DNA of 64,000 nucleotides from Dichetophora obliterata (Eukaryota > Arthropoda > Insecta > Diptera > Sciomyzidae), in NCBI GenBank assembly GCA_963920525.1, contig OY986435.1, forward strand, positions 95,180,283 to 95,244,282. The letters are read 5' to 3'. Shown in pieces: positions 46,995-58,242 of this stretch. Within the stretch, counting starts at the first letter, position 1, and each line of letters begins with the position of its first letter. Below the pieces are notes generated by a model, which ran no database searches, was not told where the DNA came from, and worked only from the letters and a program-made list of their open reading frames with translations. The position numbers and the translations under genes were made by a program.

Positions 46995-47971
46995 AACGGT
47001 TGCCATCTCAAATTTCCACGAAAAACCTTTTTCACAATAGCAAAAATTAATAACCGCTAAAATTCCCATGGTATTAAATTGAAAAAATCCCATCGCAGTC
47101 AAAAAGAACCAAAAAAATTCCACGGACATTTAAAATAACGTCGAAAATCACACGCAAATAAAAAAACCACGAAAAATCCCATTTGTATTTAAAAAACCAC
47201 GATAAACCACAGTAAATAATACAGACATAGCAAATTGTCAAAAATGAAACATAAAATTAAAAAGAACTAGTATATTTCGTCGTCTGTGTTTTAATTAGTC
47301 TTTTGGTAATAATATTCAATAAAAAATATTTGCTTTATGCACCTTAAACCTGTATAAAGTTTACAAAAAAAGTTCCAAATTAGCTTTTAATCTTTAAAAA
47401 GATAAATACAATCACGAAATTCTTATCTTATTAACAATTATTGCTCATCACGCACCGCATCAAAAGCAAAATTCTATTCGACTGAAAATTCGATGAACAA
47501 CGAACATTTCGACAGGGTTTGACGTTCGATACTCGTTGTTCGATAACCTGCAAATATTACTTCAAAAGCAGTAATAAGGGCCAATCACAAATTAATTTTA
47601 AGATATACCAATTTTGTATATTGATAAAAAGAAAAAAAAAAATTCACTGAAACATATTTTTCCAATGCATTTAATTATGTCAAGAGTGAAAGATCTTCCC
47701 ACCAAACCAAAATAACCGAAATCTTAACGAATTCGTTGCGAAAATCATATACATGTTGAGACGATTTTGACAATGAACAAAATATGAAAAATGTGCACTT
47801 TTATGTATATATATGCATATTTTAACTGAAAAATAAATCCTTCAAAACAAAAAAAAACCCATGTGAATTAAAAAACAACACTCAATTAAAAAATCCCATG
47901 GGAATTCCCATTTCCCACAGCAATTAAAAATAACCACAAATGGGATTTTTCCCACAAAAGTGGCAACCGTG
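46995..47971. mobile_element. 977-bp hAT-like MITE, copy 3, perfect 8-bp duplication
   Basis: The ends are AACGGTTGCCATCT and AAGTGGCAACCGTG. ACAAGCAG is duplicated exactly on both sides (46,987-46,994 and 47,972-47,979). The internal TTCCCATG / ACCACGAAAAATCCCAT motif arrays match copies 1 and 2. No transposase. Confidence 0.87.
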
Positions 47972-47994
47972 ACAAGCAGCATACAGCTTTATCT

Positions 47995-48209
47995 CATGGC
48001 AGAATTAGAGAAGGTATATGCATTTTGGAGAGGGAGACTGCCGCAACTGTCAAAACGAAGTTGACAGCTCATACAAAATCTGAAAACGATGAGAATGCAA
48101 TAAGAAAGCGAAAATAGGCAAGAATAGCAAAATGCTTGAGTTTGACAATTCTGGCTATGAGAAAGAGAGCGCAGTCTGAAATGCATTAACCTTCTCTAAT
48201 TCTGCCATG
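47995..48209. mobile_element. 215-bp MITE, CATGGCAGAAT family, perfect 8-bp duplication
   Basis: Inverted ends CATGGCAGAATTAGAGAAGG (47,995) and its complement ending at 48,209. CTTTATCT is duplicated exactly outside (47,987-47,994 and 48,210-48,217). It starts 24 bp from the end of the preceding MITE. An 8-bp duplication and CA/TG ends fit hAT or P-like elements. A second member is at 57,786. Confidence 0.85.
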
Positions 48210-48229
48210 CTTTATCTCTCCTTTCCTCT

Positions 48230-49845
48230 GCTATAGTGTTTCTCGTTGCTTCTATTGCCCCAATCTGCCAAACAAGCTAAGAATAAGCTTGTAGTAAGTT
48301 TACAAGCGTAAGCATTGTGCTTGGAAAAAGCTTGTAAAAATGGTTGTAAAATGCTTTCAAGTGATTGTAGAATAAGCAATAATATTCCTTACTATAATAT
48401 TATTACAATCGTTTACAATTCAATTGGATATAAGTGTTGTAAATAAGCTTTCTACAATACTTTCTTTGCAATTGGAAAAAAGTGTTGTAAAAGTATTATT
48501 GAAAATAATTGTTAAATAATAAGTGTTATTGTAAGTTATTTACAACTGTTTATAAAAAATTGGAAAAAAGTGTTATAAAAATATTATTAAAAAATTTATT
48601 AAATAATGGGAAGCAAGTATTATTGTAAGCTTTTAACACCTGTTTTTAAGAAATCGTATGTGCTCGCAGTTAACATAAGAGCACAAATTTATCTTCTCAG
48701 TAAAATTAATCCATACGAAAGACCATCACATCCAAATCTATAGGAAATTTATCTATAATATACTGCCGTTAAACACATTGCCACTTAAAAAAGAGAATAT
48801 AAATAAAACTATGTGGACTATTCAATATAAATTTTCATTAAAGCACATTGGTGTAACTAACAAAATATTAAAAATTATTTAAGTATTATGAAATTCTAAA
48901 AGAATGTGTTGGAATTATCACTGAACACAAGGCACTGACATCAATTGTTAGTGATGGAACTTTATTTCTTATTGCAATTGTAATTTTTAGTGCTTAGGGA
49001 ATTCCAAATTCCACAATAATGTGGAAGTTGTGAAACAATTACATCTGTAAGCATTTTCCAATCATGCTTTGAAAACGCTTGTAATTTAAACTTCAAGTAA
49101 ACTTACACCAAGTATTATTATAAGAAGCTTCCTTTTATTATGTTTCGATACAAATTTACAACACGACTTGTAAATTACATTTGTTCAGGCATGGCCGCTA
49201 AACAACTGATGACATCTACCTTACATAGTAAACTGCTTTTTGCAAAATTCTTATAAAACTTAAGGTGATTTTTTTGTGCTCTGAATATTCTTATAAAACT
49301 TAAGGTGATTTTTTTGTGATCTGAATATTGCAAAATTAAAAAAATGTGTTGTGAACGGGCTGTCAAAAGCAAACATACCGATAGACGGATAATTTTGAAT
49401 ACAGGTAAATAGACGGACATGTAAAAATGCAGATGAATAGTTAAAAAAACAAATATTTTTAAGCTGGAACAAAACTGACATATGAATTTACAGAAAGGTG
49501 GAGCGAAAACTATTTGTTTCTTGCAAATTTTATTTTGCCCGGCCGCAGTAAAGTTGAGAATGAATGTAAAACTTATTATGAAGTGTGTGCGCATTAGTTA
49601 ATAGGTATTGCTAAGAATGTACTGCTAGATGTGGTGTTAGGAAATTCATTAATAAATCTTTAATCTAAGATTGTTAGAACAATGTATAACCCAAAACTAC
49701 TTATTTTAAAACATGATTTTTGAAAATTACAAATCTTTCAAAAACTTTTTATTCGTGTTAAATACCACAAATGAAAATTTTGTTTTTTATATGAAACGAA
49801 AATAGATTCCTGAGGGAAAATATTATCGGGATATAGTACATCTAT
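48230..49845. other. AT-rich repeat-like DNA, no gene seen
   Basis: Many AAGCTTGTAA / TTACAAGC and GTGTTGTAAA motifs occur in 48,270-48,660, and loosely inverted matches occur near 49,040-49,140, suggesting a decayed foldback element. A 40-bp tandem duplication (CTTATAAAACTTAAGGTGAT) is at 49,248-49,328. The 139-residue minus-strand frame here has no recognisable domain. Confidence 0.5.
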
Positions 49846-49846
49846 A

Positions 49847-50988
49847 TCTATACTATTATATAAAAGGAGACTCACGAAATTTGAAGCCAGGTAAGCGCTG
49901 AACAGATTATTTTTTTATAACTCTTTATAGGTATTAATTCTTTGATTAATCTTTATTAATTAATTCTTAAAGAAAATTATGTGTAACCTATGAATTTATT
50001 TTGCAGTTTTTGCTTTGAATCGTTGGTGTTTTAAAACCACTCAAATCATGCAATTTGTAAGGATGTGTTAATAGTGAACGCTTATTGCTGAGCCGAGCCG
50101 AAATTAAACTCAAAAACGTAAAAAATAGGATTTGGAGCAAAGTAAATGAAACGCTTACAGTCGAGCCTTTGCTCGGCATTTCGACAGCTCCTGTATTGGC
50201 AGCAAAAAACTGAAGCTAGGCGAAATTCCAACGCTCTATTTATTATTTAAAATTAAATAATTATATATAAGATATATTTCATATTAAATTTAATACAAAA
50301 ATTAATTTTATTAAATAATTATAGTCGGGACTATTTTTTCACACTTGGCCTAATTTTGTCTTCATTTTAACTTTAACTTCTTTTTGTGTGATACCATCAG
50401 TTTTAAAATATCCGACTTAGTGACGCAAGATGGCATCATCGACCTTATTGGGTTAATATAGATAGTCAATGGTATGAAAAAATAAATTTTTAGCAATAAG
50501 TTTTGATTGGAAAGAAATATTTGGGTATTTTTTCACATAAATTATTTTTGAGACTTGAATTTTTTGAAAAAATATGTCTAAAAACAACAAAAAATAACTC
50601 GTAGTTAAATTCCAAAAATCAACCCAAAAGGCACACGGAGCACAAGTACGTTAATAGCCATGCGCAAGACCAATGACAGTGCTATTACCACAAAAATACA
50701 GCCACCTTGCATAAGACATTTTCAGATATATTTTACTGTTAAGGCAGAAAATCGGAAAATGTGACGAATTTCACCAAAAATTGAGATTTAAGCCAATTTC
50801 TCAGTCAATTACTTGTTCGCTGTTATATATATCAACATTTTTAGTAAACATGAATCATCTATTATCAATTCTGATTAGAACAGTGAAAATTTCACATAAA
50901 TCCGTTCAGCGGTTCCTGAATTTACCGGCAGCCACACACATGCTAACTTTTTAAAAGTTTCATTTGTATATAATACTATAGATAACAA
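49847..50988. repeat. 1.14-kb dispersed non-autonomous repeat
   Basis: It starts CTATACTATTATATAAAAGG and ends TATATAATACTATAGATA, with a TCCGTTCAGCGGTTCCTGAA then CACACACATGCTAAC block 50-90 bp before the end. Such ends are common to insect RTE/Helitron-type non-autonomous repeats. No ORF of note. Confidence 0.55.
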
Positions 50989-51051
50989 AATAATATATAT
51001 CTCCAATATTAACTTTTAAAGTTATTCACAAAAAACTCAAAAAAAGGCATT

Positions 51052-52608
51052 GACAAAAGTGTACGTACGAATTTAAAAAATGATAAATAATATGAAAAAA
51101 GCATTGAAGCTACTAAATTTTCAAGCTCTTCCGGCGTTATTATCTGCCACTCCTCTTGTAGCATCTCTTTTAGAGTTGGAGCACCACTTATAGCGTGCTT
51201 TCGGATATTTCGCTCCAAAATTTCCCACACCTGTTCTATTCAGCCCAAACATGAAACATTTTCTCCCGGGAGTTGTTAAAGGGAGTTTCCGTTTTTAAGA
51301 TTAAGCTTAAAAACTTTTTAATGCAATTTTCTTTATCAACCGCCAATATTCATTAGTGTAAAATAAAAAAATGATATGTTTTTATCTGCTATCTTAAAAC
51401 CGGAAACTCCTTTTTACAACTCCCGGGAGAAAATGTTTCATGATTGGGCTGATTATGTTCAAGTCCGGGCTTTGTTGAGGTGAGTACAGCTGTCGTGGAG
51501 CATAATAAGCAGCCAATCCTTCACTACCTACGAAGTATGCATAGGATTATTGTCCTGTTGGAAGATCCAGCTCGTTCCTAGGCATAACTTTTCCACGGAT
51601 GGCTTCAAATTGTGTTCCAATATGAACTTGTATTGGAAGCGATCCATAATGTCTTCAACTAATACCAGATTTCCAACGCCTGAGGCTGCAACTGCTCCCC
51701 AGACCATTACACTGCAACCACCATGCTTCACAGTCGGCATTAGGTGCTTGGGATCCATATCAGTGTTCGGTTTTCTCCAAACTTTGGCTTTACCGTCGTA
51801 TCCAAATATGTTGTATTTGGACTCATCCGTAAATAGAACATGTTTCTAGAAGTCAATTCTCTTATTTATATGCTTGTTTGCGAACTCCAAGCGAAGTTTC
51901 CGGTTTTTGTCGCTTATAAGGGGCTTTTTGCGAGGAGTTGTGCAGTTAAATCCTTCATTATTGAGGGTCCTTATTACTGTGCGAGGGTGAAAAACAGTTT
52001 TGGATCTCTCAGCTATGTAATGGGCCAACTTAGTGACATGAACTTTGGAATTTCCGTCCACTTCTTTGCGAATGAATGAAACGTCTCTACGGTCAAGCTT
52101 TTTCGGAGTACCAGTGCGCGGTTTACTCTCACGGAACATGATTTTTTAAAGTTATTGACTATGGTCTGCACAGTTGATTTGCTTAAACAAAATAATTTTG
52201 CTATTTCGCCAAGTGATTTATTCTCATTTCTATGTTTAATAACTAATTTTTGCACATCCGCAGAAATTTCTTTACGTGGAGCCCTTTTTCCGATCGTACA
52301 CTTTCTAAAATGCCAAAATGCAATAAATTCCAAGAATTATACGAACTATACACAAAAAAGAAACTACCGTTAATTTACCGTAATGTTTCAGCAGAGAAAA
52401 TTAGCAAAAAGAGTGAAACACTTTTGTCAGTTCCTTTTTTCAGTTTTAAGCGAATAACTTCAAAAGTTATAACTGGAGTATTTTTGTGTTATTTGTTATA
52501 CAATAATAAGATTTAAAACAAACCTGAATCATTACTTTTCCTTCTCATTCTACAGAACTTGTTAAATTTAAGAAAAATGGGTCGTACGTAGAGTTTTGTC
52601 CGCCACTG
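51052..52608 (-). pseudogene. Dead Tc1-like transposon
   Basis: The right end is the complement of CAGTGGCGGACAAAAC, followed by TA (52,609). The left end keeps GACAAAAGTGTACGTACG but has lost its outermost bases. The minus-strand transposase can be followed in order: N-terminal helix-turn-helix (SLGEIAKLFCLSKSTVQTIV, ~52,210), a second DNA-binding region (RDVSFIRKEVDG to LRLEFANKH), first catalytic Asp in LFTDESKYNIFG (~51,830), second in WIFQQDNNPMHTS (~51,540), SPDLN (~51,470), then EQVWEILERNI after an inserted MITE. Defects are a frameshift near 52,140, stops near 51,846 and 51,525, and the MITE. It cannot encode an active enzyme. Confidence 0.9.
51241..51451. mobile_element. 211-bp MITE inserted at the catalytic Glu codon of Tc1
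   Basis: Inverted ends CAGCCCAAACATGAAACATT and its near-complement ending TTGGGCTG pair for more than 50 bp (including TCTCCCGGGAGTTGT). ATT is duplicated on both sides (51,238-51,240 and 51,452-51,454). Removing the element and one ATT restores an uninterrupted Tc1 codon series from N-I-I to E, so the empty site is unambiguous. A relative is at 19,672-20,036. Confidence 0.9.
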
Positions 52609-52954
52609 TAAATATGTTTTTTCAATACCTGTGATTGAACTTATTGGGATGCATTAATAAAAACCGAGTGAACGAGTGGAGTGAAGTGCTTGAGTGTGCT
52701 ATGTTAGTTAAGTGAAAAGTGGAATTCGGATTAACCCCCCGTCAAACACATATTCTGAAACCTTCGAACAAACACATATGCCTGGCCAGATCCCTATACG
52801 TTTTTATGCATTTTTATGGCAAAAAGGGAACCGTAACTTTGAATTTCTAAGTATGCTCGTTTATTATTTTTGTCTTTAGACTTTTTTTTTGATTTGTTGA
52901 TATATGTAGCTACCTAAATGTAAAAATTTTTTTATTCATTTTGTGGAATGCATG

Positions 52955-54440
52955 AAAAACAAGTATAATCAACTTTAGAATGTTGTAGGCACACAGGATT
53001 ACTGCATTTGGTGCAGTAAAACGTGTCTTCCTACGCAGCTTTTCGTCTTGCGAGGCACAAATTCTGCAATATTTTCTGGAATTCAGTGTACTAGGGCCGC
53101 TTTGTTGGTTAGGCAGCATGTTGCTTGTAATATTCAACGGCCTTCCAAAGAAAGATTCAATGGCCAAATGGGTTGAATGTTGTCCCAAAATATGGTTGTT
53201 GTTGTTCATGCGATTATCAGTATTAGCAAGCACCAATTGTTTACTCAGCGTGTTCAAGAACATTCGTCGCTTCTCTTTTCTGGTTCCTTCTGTATTTTCA
53301 TTGCATATGATGTAAGCGTCTAATCTCATGACGTCTATCATGTTGCAAAAAATGCTAATGGCCAACGTCTGGTTGATAGTTTTGTGGAGTAATGCATTAC
53401 CATTTGGTCCATTGTATCAACGCCGGCCTTTGTTGAATTGTAAAATAATATAGCTTCCGGTTTTTTCGCTACGCCTTCAACTTTCTTGGTGCAGTGCACA
53501 GTGGATAGTAGATTTACTGCTTTTTCTTCTTTGGAACGTAGCTGCACAGTGATACAAGGTTATCATAGAAATCTAACACAGATGAAAACACTGATCGTTG
53601 GCTGTCTTTTTTCACTTCTTTGGGAAGACAGCTTTTGTTGGATCTAATGATGCCAACGTATGCTAGTCCAATCGACGAAAGACGTTTAGCTGCGTCTAAT
53701 GTTGTAAAGAAGTTATCAGCAATAATAGTTCTGCCGCTGTTGGCGTATCGATTAGCCAAACTCATGAGCACATTTTCGCCTTGGTTTGTCTCTCGTTGTT
53801 CTCTCTCTTTACCAGTGTACAGTTTTCCTTGCAACGGATCCTTGCAACGGATATTTGGTTTCCGCGTCGCATGCCCACCATACTTTTATGCCATTCTTTG
53901 CGGGCTTTGATGGGATGTATTGCGTGAACTTTGTGCGCCCACGGTATGGAAATAGCTGCTCTTCGATGGTTACACCTTCGTATGGTTCAAAATTACTGGC
54001 AAGATTGTTATTCAAGAAGTTCCATGTGTCGCGAATGGGAGCAGATTTGTTGATTTGTTGACGAAATGCGCGCGTACGACTATAGTCGTACTATAATTTT
54101 AATACAGTAATTTTGAACCATACGAAAGTGTAACCATCGATGAGCAGCTGTTTCCATACCGTGGGCGCACAAAGTTAACCTCTGAAAAGCATGATGTTGT
54201 GGTGGCGGAATCTCACTGTAGTGGATTCAGCTGTACTCCACTTGGTACCATCTTTTCCAAGCAAAAAACCGTCTGCAGCTTGAGTTGGTGCATTCTCACT
54301 TTCTTCTTCGGATTCTTCATCGCTGTCGAATATTTCATTTGCTTCAATTTAAAATTCATATTCAATGTCCGAGGCGTCATTTTCGGGCACAAAATCTGTG
54401 TTTTCACCGCTTTGGTCTTCAAAAAAATCTAGTTCTTCGA
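52955..54440 (-). pseudogene. piggyBac transposase pseudogene
   Basis: Minus-strand segments in order: an acidic N-terminus (DFVPENDASDIEYEF, DSDEESEEE, about 54,430-54,300), the FEPYEG...EEQLFPYRGR block, YIPSKPAKNGIKVWWACDAE with the first catalytic Asp (~53,900), NFFTTLDAAKRL with the second (~53,710), TKAGVDTMDQM with the third (~53,410), and a C-terminal Cys-rich piece starting CRICASQDEKLRRKT (~53,050). Frame breaks lie near 53,830 (a 13-bp tandem duplication at 53,827-53,852), 53,530 and 53,350; an in-frame stop lies in the acidic region; and an inverted duplication is at 54,104-54,178. All three Asp positions survive but the gene is dead. Confidence 0.9.
54104..54178 (+). repeat. Inverted partial duplication inside the piggyBac gene
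   Basis: On the plus strand this encodes FEPYESVTIDEQLFPYRGRT, the same segment that the resident gene encodes on the minus strand at about 53,930-54,004. The two differ at several silent and replacement sites, so the inserted piece came from a diverged copy. It makes a 75-bp imperfect hairpin stem around about 100 bp. Confidence 0.85.
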
Positions 54441-55530
54441 CTTCTTCTATGAAAGTTGTTGTTGGAAATTGTCAATCAGTAATGCTGTTTGTACGCAAGC
54501 GCGTATTGTACACAAATTCAAAATCCTCTGCCATAACAATAGTAATAATTTCACTATAGTTTCCGCACAAAAAATTTATATTTCGGACCGTCGATGTTGT
54601 ATGTTCAGCACTCAATAATAAACTAACTGAACTCAAAACCAAAATCACAAACGAAAGAAAGAAATAAGAGAAAAATGAACACAAAAACTACCTGGAAGCA
54701 AACATCTGCATTGAATTCACATAAAAACAACCCAAAATATAAAAAAAATACCTGGAAACAACAATATGCATTGTATTTGCAGAAAAATAACGCAAAATGT
54801 GTATAACAATAATTTATTTCGTACAAATTGTATAGGGGTCTGGCCAGGCATATGTGTTTGTTCGAGGGGGAATTTTTTGCAGTTTTCTTCGTGTTGAAAC
54901 GATATTTTAGATTTTTTTTTTAAATAGAAAGCCAACAATATTTTCGGCGGCTACCGGGAAATACAGGTATCCACCTAAACTAGAAGTGTGTTTAATTAAC
55001 GCTCAAAAATGAAATATGTCTGGGCAGAACCATGTGTTGTTCAAGGGTTAAATAAACTCTACTCCACTCTGAGGGCAAAAAAAACATCGCTTGAGTGTTT
55101 ACTCATGTCAGCAGCTGTCAGACCGATAATTTAATTTTTATATAAACTGTGATGAATTTGTAGTTTTTGTATTTTTATTTAAAGGACCTAACCCAACCTT
55201 TTTGCTGGCGCTTAAAAACGCCACTGGCTCTAAATGATTATCCTTCATCTTTTGAATTGCAGCCGACATAAAAATATGCACTTAGGCTTTCAAAAATTAA
55301 AAGTCAGCTGATTTAAGCTTGTAGGAATAATGATCTTTGTTTCGAAAAGTCAGAGCTTATAAAGCTAATTAACGGTATTCTTAAGTTTCTAAATCATATA
55401 CAAAAATGTGCATAATTTTAATACATAGTGTTTAATAACATAATAACATAAAAGTGCGTGAGTGAAAAGTAAATTGCGTGATGCAAATAAATATAAAACC
55501 ACGGATCATTGTGCGTGGTGAAAAACAATA

Positions 55531-55820
55531 AGGGTATTCAGAGGTAGTCTTATTACGGTGTTAGATTGTTGAAATTTTGATGTACGTGTGAACACCCTCA
55601 ATAAATTATTTTGCTGCACCTACACTTCTGTCAAAATTAGATTGTTAACTGACAACAAAAATATTCAACATCGTACCAACACTCATAACAATAGGGTCGA
55701 GGTATTGTTAGAGTGTTGAGTTCTTGAAATATGACAAGACGTGCGTTTTATTGTTGTGTTGTTGAAATAATCAAGACTTCAGCAATCTAACACCGTAACA
55801 AGACTACCTCTGAATACCCT
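55531..55820. mobile_element. 290-bp MITE with TA duplication
   Basis: Inverted ends AGGGTATTCAGAGGTAGTCT and complement (about 43 bp with few mismatches), TA on both sides (55,529-55,530 and 55,821-55,822). It ends 130 bp before the small three-exon gene. Non-coding; probably Tc1/mariner class. Confidence 0.75.
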
Positions 55821-55950
55821 TAATGTACATAGTTGCGTTCAATATTACAGTGTAATCAATAAGTTTGACTACAGTTAGTTGCTTAATTCGATGCGTACTA
55901 CAAAACAATTTATTTGTGTCACTCGACAAAATTCGTAAATTTTCACAAAA

Positions 55951-56468
55951 ATGTTTGTTTTAATTAAAATGGATGTAATTTTCGAAGACATTCAAGGTAA
56001 GTAATAATTAAACTGTTAAGAATGCAAAATTTACGTTCTTGTGTGTTTTTTTTTGCAATTTCAATGCAGTATTTGATGAAAATACAGAGCCTTCTTCCAG
56101 AGAAATACTTCGTGAAGTTCAAGATGAAGAAATGTTTGAAGAATATGCTGAAGGTTGGAATATATTTGCAGTTGGAATAACAATTGGTGTAGATGACCAA
56201 AAATCAAGCTCATCGAAATCGCAATTTACAAATTCATTCACATCAAATCATTCTGCACATATTGAAAGTCCTCACCAAAGAAAAAGTTTTTCTAAAAGAC
56301 TATCATCAAAGAAAAAAGTATGCTTTCATTTGATTTTAATTGTATTGCCAATTCAAATTAGCACAAAATAATATAGTTTTATTTTTATTATTTTAGGAAG
56401 ATGAGTATTTAAACAATGCTGAAATTGTCCATTTACGACTGCTCAAAGTTTTGATAAAACAAATTTAG
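55951..56468 (+). CDS. Small three-exon gene, unknown 121-residue protein
   Basis: Exons 55,951-55,996, 56,070-56,317 and 56,397-56,468 join in frame (46 + 248 + 72 nt) to one open frame of 121 residues and a TAG. Introns are 73 and 79 nt, typical fly sizes, with donors GTAAGT and GTATGC and acceptors TGCAG and TTTTAG after T-rich tracts. An in-frame TAA just upstream (55,936) supports the ATG at 55,951; a second ATG at 55,969 has a better context. The protein has an acidic helical N-half (SREILREVQDEEMFEEYAEG), a Ser-rich middle, a basic SFSKRLSSKKK patch and a short C-terminal LRLLKVLIKQI helix. No signal peptide or known domain is recognised. AATAAA at 56,646. It is not a copy of any repeat in this window. 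Confidence 0.65.
55997..56069 (+). other. Intron 1 of the small gene (73 nt)
   Basis: Donor GTAAGT directly after CAAG, acceptor TTTCAATGCAG; it interrupts a codon after its first base and the frame is restored exactly in exon 2. Confidence 0.65.
56318..56396 (+). other. Intron 2 of the small gene (79 nt)
   Basis: Donor GTATGC after a KKK-encoding AAG AAA AAA, acceptor ATTATTTTAG, between codons. Reading through instead reaches a stop about 50 nt later, near the end of the intron. Confidence 0.6.
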
Positions 56469-56645
56469 TATTGAACGGAATACATATGCAATTTTTATAC
56501 GCGTTTATTTTTATGTATTCGCAACGAAAAACCTCCTTCTATCTTATTTGGTTGTGGAGTTATTGACTATAGCTGTATGTAGATTATTAATTTCACGTGG
56601 CGTGGCATATGTAAATCAAATTTGCAGTAAAAAGGACACCAAATC

Positions 56646-56651
56646 AATAAA
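56646..56651 (+). terminator. Polyadenylation signal for the small gene
   Basis: The first AATAAA downstream of the stop codon at 56,468, 178 nt away. No other gene ends nearby. Confidence 0.45.
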
Positions 56652-56762
56652 ATTTTTAGTAGTTACAATTTGTTCCAGTTGAAAGAAAATAAACTCACTT
56701 GTCTACTGTATACACGGTAAACTGTAATTTTTTACTCTAGATATACTCTTTGCTGGTCACAG

Positions 56763-56830
56763 ACTTCGAATCTGATGTTCGAGTTATTATAGTTCAATTC
56801 GAATCTGATGTTCGAGTTATGATAGTTCAA
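56763..56830. repeat. 33-bp tandem duplication
   Basis: TTCGAATCTGATGTTCGAGT followed by TAT-ATAGTTCAA is present twice, one base different. Confidence 0.85.
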
Positions 56831-56867
56831 TTCTACACTAGAATAGTTAATTTTTTTCTTCTTTTTA

Positions 56868-57251
56868 AAATAGGGTGTATTTTGAGCCAACGTAGCTCAA
56901 TCAATTTAAATGCTTTTATCGTCAATTGGGTATCATTAGAAAGGTTATTTTCTATATTTTAAGGTAAAAATATGTTTCTTTTGCAAAAAAACTGCTGTAA
57001 GCAACTAAGACCCATTCTTAGTTTCAAAGTTTAATACCATGCAATGACAAAAAATTATAACGCCTGTTGGTATGGTATTAAAATTAAGAATGGGTAAACT
57101 TACTGCAATTTTTTCAAAAGTTTTGTGTTTTCCACTTAAAATAGTACGGGAAATAGTAAGATGAAGTAACCTTTTCAATGATACCCTTTTTACGAAAATC
57201 GCATTTAAATTGACTAAAGCTCTTGTTGTCTCAAAATATACCATATTTTGT
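56868..57251. mobile_element. 384-bp foldback MITE
   Basis: AAAATAGGGTGTATTTTGAG and GCTCAATCAATTTAAATG at the left pair with the diverged right-hand CATTTAAATTGACTAAAGC and CTCAAAATATACCATATTTT. The arms continue inward to ACCCATTCTTA and TAAGAATGGGT around a short loop near 57,050. Confidence 0.65.
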
Positions 57252-57394
57252 CCAATAAAAATTATTCTAAAACGTTATTACTTCGGATTTAGTTTTTAAT
57301 CAATAAATCAATACAAGAACAAAATTTGAGCCAAATCCGAGATGGTAAGCGCAACAGATATTACACTTCAATGTGAAATGGGTGAAATATATTT

Positions 57395-57660
57395 GCATAG
57401 CTTGAGTAAGGCTGAGTCGGCTAAATAGCACACTCAACTTTTCTTGAGTGATCTTAGTTTTTATTAGTACGATATAAACAAAAACTGAGTGTACTGGAGG
57501 GTGCGATGTTTATTCTGAGTGAACACTCAACGTCAAAGAAAAACATGAGTAGAGTGGAGTTGAGTTAGTTTTATTAATTTGCTTTACTCATACCGATCAG
57601 AGTAAACGCGAGTAGAGCTGAGTTCACTCCACTCGACTCGCTTTATTAATTCGTCCCATT
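57395..57660. repeat. GAGTGAACACTC-type short repeats
   Basis: Many GAGTGNA / ACTCA pieces in both orientations, related to 52,660-52,700 and 55,052-55,130, which border the piggyBac element. They look like fragments of one older element that piggyBac entered. Confidence 0.4.
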
Positions 57661-57785
57661 ATGTATATTGACTCCACTCTTTTATTGTAAATTCCAAAGG
57701 GTGCAAAAATACCTGAAAGCATTCCTTACAATGCGTTCGTATCAATTAAAACAAATTTAAAATATATATAAGTACTAGTATTCCC

Positions 57786-58234
57786 CATGGCAGAATAATG
57801 AGGTAGGGTAAGTAGCTTTGACAAGACCTATCGTTAATGTCAAAATCATAAAATATAATGCTGCCATATCACAAATTAAAATCCAATGAAAAATGTATAC
57901 TTTGTCTTGGCGTTTCTGATGAAATCCTTTACTAGCAATACTTTAAAACGGGGAAGTATAGGTTTTTTGTATTAGGCAAGCTTGAATATAATCCAGCTTG
58001 AGCCTTCCACTTTAAATTTATTCTTGGTTTTATAAGCGTGTATTTGTAGTTTTTGTAGAGAATTTTGTGTGAAGTTACATATATTATAATAACTTTTAAA
58101 ATTATAAAAATAGCAAAAAGAAGTTGTAACATTAGAAATAACATTAATAAAGAAAACTAGCATCTTTAAAACACACTTTGACATTAACGAAAGATCTTGT
58201 CAAAGCTACTTACCCTACCTTATTATTCGCCATG
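57786..58234. mobile_element. 449-bp MITE, CATGGCAGAAT family, perfect 8-bp duplication
   Basis: Ends CATGGCAGAATAATGAGG (57,786) and, inverted, CATGGCGAATAATAAGG (58,234), pairing for about 58 bp. GTATTCCC is duplicated exactly (57,778-57,785 and 58,235-58,242). It sits at the head of the dispersed repeat that continues at 58,243, whose CTAGTATTCCCCGGCAGACG start it split. Confidence 0.88.
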
Positions 58235-58242
58235 GTATTCCC

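Larger units (their letters stand above)
52735..55047 (-). mobile_element. Dead piggyBac-family transposon, 2.3 kb
   Basis: TTAA flanks both sides (52,731-52,734 and 55,048-55,051). The left end starts CCCCCCGTCAAACACAT; the right end, inverted, reads CCCTTGAACAACACAT. A perfect 26-bp subterminal inverted repeat lies at 52,765-52,790 and 54,839-54,864 (contains CACATATGCCTGGCCAGA). TTAA duplication plus CCC ends and subterminal repeats identify piggyBac. Size is normal for an autonomous element. Confidence 0.92.

Noticed and set aside
49175..49594. 139-residue minus-strand ORF
   Set aside because: It contains a 40-bp tandem duplication and low-complexity Phe/Ile-rich sequence, with no domain.
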